From Kroppenstedtia eburnea (GTDB lineage: Bacteria > Bacillota > Bacilli > Thermoactinomycetales > DSM-45169): a stretch of 64,000 bases of DNA. The position numbers and the translations under genes were made by a program. The stretch covers positions 744,001 through 808,000 of the forward strand of contig NZ_CP048103.1 in NCBI RefSeq assembly GCF_013282215.1, read 5' to 3'. Below the pieces are notes generated by a model. The model did no database searches, had not been told where the DNA came from, and saw only the letters and a list, made by a program, of their open reading frames with translations. Position 1 is the stretch's first letter; every line of letters begins with the position of its first letter. This document shows, in pieces, positions 60,802 to 64,000 of this stretch.

Positions 60802-63354
60802 GTGGAACTGCGTATACCGGAATTGTCCCTGGTTTTATTGATCGGTGCCTCCGGCTCCGGGAAGTCCACCTTTGCAAGTCAGCACTTTCAGCAGACGGAA
60901 GTGGTTTCCTCTGACTTTTGCCGGGGATTGGTCTCCGATGATGAAAACGACCAAAGCGCCACCTCCGCCGCCTTTGAGGTACTGCACATGATCGTCGCCA
61001 AGCGGTTGCAGCTGGGCAAACTGACAGTAGTGGATGCGACCAATGTGCGTAAGGAAGACCGGCAATCCCTCATCCGACTGGCGCGGGAACATCATTGCCT
61101 GCCGGTGGCGATTCTCCTCGACGTGGGGGAAAAGATATGTCGGGAACGCAACCGGACCCGGGAAGACCGGAATTTCGGTCCCCATGTGATATCCCGGCAA
61201 TATCAGGCATTACGGAGATCACTAAGAGGATTGAAGCGGGAGGGGTTTCGCCGGGTGTACCGCTTGCGGGACCCCGATGAGGTGAACCGGGCGGTGATCC
61301 TTCGGGAACCCCTGTGGTGCAACAAGAAAGAGGAACAGGGTCCCTTTGACATTATCGGCGATGTACATGGTTGTTTCAGGGAGCTTCAGGACTTGCTTCT
61401 GAAACTGGGTTACCGGATCCAATCACAGACAGGGGAAGAGGGACCCCGGTTTGAGGTGAGCCATCCGGAAGGGCGGAAAGCGGTGTTTCTCGGCGATCTG
61501 GTGGATCGGGGACCGGATACACCGGGGGTGCTCCGCCTGGTGATGGATATGACCCGGTCCGGCAGGGCCCTCTGTGTCCCGGGAAATCACGATATCAAGC
61601 TGCTGAAAAAGCTGAAGGGGAAAAATGTCCAGGTACGTTATGGGCTGGAGAAGTCCCTGGAACAATTGGAGAAGGAGACACCGGAGTGGGTGGAGAAGGC
61701 TGCGGCCTTTCTGGAAGGGCTGGTCAGCCACTACGTCCTGGACGGGGGCCGGTTGGTGGTGGCCCATGCAGGGATGAAGGAATCGATGCAGGGGCGGGGC
61801 TCCGGAGGAGTGCGGGAGTTTGCGCTGTTTGGAGAAACCACGGGGGAGACCGATGAACGGGGATTTCCGATCCGGGTCGATTGGGCTGCCGATTACAGAG
61901 GGAGGGCGGCGGTGGTGTACGGCCACACACCTGTTCCGGAGCCCCGCTGGGTGAACAACACCTTGAACATCGATACCGGGTGTGTGTTCGGGGGGCGCTT
62001 GACCGCCCTCAGGTGGCCGGAAAAAGAACTGGTCTCCGTTTCCGCGGAGGAAGTCTATGCCGATCCGATCCGGCCCTTGGCGGATCGAGGGGAAGATGAC
62101 GGGGATGGGGCCGGGATCTTGGACATCCGGGATGTGACCGGCAAGATTCAAGTGATGACACGGCTGCTGGGCGGGCTGACTGTCCGGGAAGAACAGACTG
62201 CCGCGGCGCTGGAGGTGATCAGCCGATATTCAGTGGATCCCGGCTGGCTGATCTATATTCCACCGACGATGGCCCCCTCAGCCACCTCCGACCGGCCGGG
62301 GATGCTGGAACATCCGGAGGAAGCCTTCGCCTATTACCGGAGAGAGGGCGTCCGGCAGGTGGTGTGCCAGGAAAAACACATGGGTTCCCGCGCGGTAGTT
62401 GTCGTCTGCCGGGATAAGGAGACCGCCGCAAAACGCTTCGGGATCCGTACCGGGGAAGCGGGTGTGATCTACACCCGGACCGGCCGCCGGTTTTTCGGGG
62501 ACCCCGTGGTGGAAGAAGCGATCTTGCAACGCCTGCGGCAGGCGTGGGACGCGACCGGGTTGTGGGAAATCCTGAAGACGGACTGGTTTTGTCTCGACGG
62601 GGAGCTGATGCCCTGGTCGGCAAAAGCACAGGAACTCCTGCAAAACCAGTATGCCGCAGTCGGTGCCTCCGCCGCTGCCTCCTTGCCCGAAGCGGTACGG
62701 GCTCTGGAAACTGCCGCGGCCCGGGGAGTGGAGACAGAAACTCTCCTGAAGCGATACCGGGACCATGCACAGTCTTCCGAATACTTTATCCAGGCCTACC
62801 GACAGTACTGTTGGCGGGTGGAAGGGGTGGAGGATTTCCGTTTTGCCCCCTTCCATCTGCTGGCGACGGAGGGAGAGGTGCATACCCGACGGGATCATGT
62901 CTGGCATATGGAGATCCTGGATCAACTCGCCGAAGCCGATGGAGAAATTCTGACCCCCACCTCCCGCCGGATCATCGATCTGGAGAACCCGGGGCAGGTG
63001 TCCGAAGGAATCAGTTGGTGGGAAGAGTTGACGGGCAACGGCGGGGAAGGCATGGTGGTCAAGCCCCGGGATTTCCTGGTGCAAGGGAAAAAGGGATGGG
63101 TGCAGCCTGCCCTGAAGTGCCGCGGCCGGGAATACCTGCGGATCATTTATGGTCCGGACTACACCGCCGATGAACATCTGAAACGACTTCGCAAGCGGGG
63201 TCTCGGGGCCAAGCGTTCTCTCGCCCTGCGGGAATTTTCTTTGGGGGTGGAAGGGCTGGAGCGGTTTGTGGAGGGTCAGCCCCTGCGCCGGGTGCATGAG
63301 TGCAGTTTCGCTGTCCTGGCCCTGGAGAGCGAGCCGGTGGATCCCCGGTTGTAG
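60802..63354 (+). CDS. pnkp: Pnkp RNA repair enzyme (kinase-phosphatase-ligase)
   Basis: An 850-residue three-domain enzyme. Kinase (about 1-170): P-loop GASGSGKST, VVDATNVRKEDRQ. Phosphatase (about 180-430): metal motifs GDVHGCFREL, GDLVDRGPDTPG, GNHD, VAHAG, VYGHTP. Ligase/adenylyltransferase (about 480-850): the AMP lysine in EKHMGSRAVV, FCLDGELMPW, EGMVVKP. It heals and seals RNA cut by ribotoxins, together with Hen1. GTG 60802 lies one base after the hen1 stop, behind GGGGAGGTGGG; the frame is open farther 5' but overlaps hen1. Confidence 0.94.
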   Translation: MELRIPELSLVLLIGASGSGKSTFASQHFQQTEVVSSDFCRGLVSDDENDQSATSAAFEVLHMIVAKRLQLGKLTVVDATNVRKEDRQSLIRLAREHHCLPVAILLDVGEKICRERNRTREDRNFGPHVISRQYQALRRSLRGLKREGFRRVYRLRDPDEVNRAVILREPLWCNKKEEQGPFDIIGDVHGCFRELQDLLLKLGYRIQSQTGEEGPRFEVSHPEGRKAVFLGDLVDRGPDTPGVLRLVMDMTRSGRALCVPGNHDIKLLKKLKGKNVQVRYGLEKSLEQLEKETPEWVEKAAAFLEGLVSHYVLDGGRLVVAHAGMKESMQGRGSGGVREFALFGETTGETDERGFPIRVDWAADYRGRAAVVYGHTPVPEPRWVNNTLNIDTGCVFGGRLTALRWPEKELVSVSAEEVYADPIRPLADRGEDDGDGAGILDIRDVTGKIQVMTRLLGGLTVREEQTAAALEVISRYSVDPGWLIYIPPTMAPSATSDRPGMLEHPEEAFAYYRREGVRQVVCQEKHMGSRAVVVVCRDKETAAKRFGIRTGEAGVIYTRTGRRFFGDPVVEEAILQRLRQAWDATGLWEILKTDWFCLDGELMPWSAKAQELLQNQYAAVGASAAASLPEAVRALETAAARGVETETLLKRYRDHAQSSEYFIQAYRQYCWRVEGVEDFRFAPFHLLATEGEVHTRRDHVWHMEILDQLAEADGEILTPTSRRIIDLENPGQVSEGISWWEELTGNGGEGMVVKPRDFLVQGKKGWVQPALKCRGREYLRIIYGPDYTADEHLKRLRKRGLGAKRSLALREFSLGVEGLERFVEGQPLRRVHECSFAVLALESEPVDPRL

Positions 63355-63440
63355 AGGCTGTCGACAGGAAAAACGTCTCCCGCCGAAAAAATATAAGATA
63401 AAAGAAGCCGCACTTTGGCGGAGGGAAGGGGTGTTGGAGG

Positions 63441-64000
63441 ATGATCCTCCGGGAACGGGAAGACCGGTTCATTCTGATCCGCCAGCATGACCATGGGAGG
63501 GTCGCGGGGGATTTTGCCGATCATTGGAGGGAGCCGGTCGACAGGTCCACAGGGATCGGGATTCGGTTCCACGATGTGGGCTGGGAAGCGTTGGACCGGG
63601 AAGTGCGATGGAATCCGGCGACAGGGAAGCCCTATTCTTTTGAAGATTACCCCCTGGAGGAAAAACTCCCCTCCTACACAGCGGGGGTGGACCGGGTGGA
63701 GGCGAAGGATTCCTTTGCCGGCTGTATCTGCAGCATGCACTTTGTTTCCTTTTTCACCGATCCAAAGGAGCCGGAGGCGATTCGCTTTGTGGAGTGGGAG
63801 AAACAACGGCAACAGCGGCTGATCACCGCCATGGGGAGAGGAGAGCGGGAAAAGCTGAATGAGAGTCTGCGGCTGTTGAAGCTGTGCGATGACCTCTCCC
63901 TGTTCCTCTGTCTGAACGAGCCGGGTCAAAAGGAGCATCCCTGGTACCGGGACGGATTTCGCTGGGGAAATGAGCTTCTGCAACCGGTCTGGGAAGCGAG
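63441..64000 (+). CDS. DUF3891 family protein, cut by the window end
   Basis: At least 186 codons: MILREREDRFILIRQHDHGRVAGDFADHW, then VGWEALDREVRWNPATGKPYSFEDYPLEEKL, IRFVEWEKQRQQRL and LKLCDDLSLFLCLNEPG, the DUF3891 pattern with conserved His/Asp that recall HD-type metal sites. Function unknown. It lies 86 bases after pnkp on the same strand; a possible accessory gene of the RNA repair operon. The 3' end is outside the window. Confidence 0.8.
   Translation, partial: MILREREDRFILIRQHDHGRVAGDFADHWREPVDRSTGIGIRFHDVGWEALDREVRWNPATGKPYSFEDYPLEEKLPSYTAGVDRVEAKDSFAGCICSMHFVSFFTDPKEPEAIRFVEWEKQRQQRLITAMGRGEREKLNESLRLLKLCDDLSLFLCLNEPGQKEHPWYRDGFRWGNELLQPVWEA

Overview
The window looks like the chromosome of a GC-rich, spore-forming Gram-positive bacterium of the Bacillales, most likely the Thermoactinomycetaceae (Kroppenstedtia/Desmospora type). 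This is inferred from strong GGAGG ribosome binding sites, frequent GTG/TTG starts, blocks like the Bacillus yrk (sulfur) and yun gene clusters, a BdbC/BdbD pair, sporulation genes and a secreted WapA-like Rhs protein. The species cannot be fixed from sequence alone. No rRNA or tRNA genes were recognised.

Region 1 (1-4.1 kb): two structured IS605/TnpB-like transposon-end remnants, then a sulfide/persulfide detoxification operon (rhodanese, TusA-rhodanese, rhodanese-persulfide dioxygenase, TusA, TauE-type exporter). Its promoter carries two copies of a CsoR/CstR-type operator. Region 2 (4.1-12.8 kb) is housekeeping: aldo-keto reductase, PncB and a JAMM peptidase, yunF-yunE-yunD, a QueT-type transporter, yunC and small unknown genes. 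Region 3 (12.8-16.2 kb) is one secreted amidase with five golvesin-like C-terminal domains.

Region 4 (16.6-44.2 kb) is the accessory island. A complete 1878-residue Rhs/YD-repeat surface protein is followed by a chain of displaced RHS-core/C-terminal-toxin (CT) fragments, each with a small gene that is probably its immunity partner. At least six different CTs can be seen. Most are short, very basic and hydrophobic and sit next to small membrane proteins; one is hydrophilic and sits next to a 235-residue protein with no obvious membrane segment. In the middle of this chain lies an AT-richer 12-kb mobile segment (29174-41465) bounded by two inverted, nearly identical IS256-family elements and IS630-family fragments. 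It carries DUF1657, a YhcN/YlaJ lipoprotein, SpoVAC, SpoVAD and a truncated SpoVAE, a manganese catalase, a DUF2642 protein and a short-chain dehydrogenase. This matches the content of the mobile spoVA2mob operon known to raise spore heat resistance in Bacillus. The island has probably landed inside an Rhs immunity module.

Region 5 (44.3-64 kb): Gfo/Idh oxidoreductase, RluA pseudouridine synthase, a TPP-riboswitch-controlled thiamine-precursor ABC transporter (MTH1187 protein, ThiX, ThiY, ThiZ), a MATE exporter, an ABC-2 exporter, BdbD/BdbC, a VOC-DinB-like fusion, a Crp/Fnr-type regulator divergent from flavohemoglobin with an FNR-like site between them, a PPOX protein, a His/Tyr-rich protein, and the Hen1/Pnkp RNA repair pair followed by a DUF3891 protein cut by the window end.
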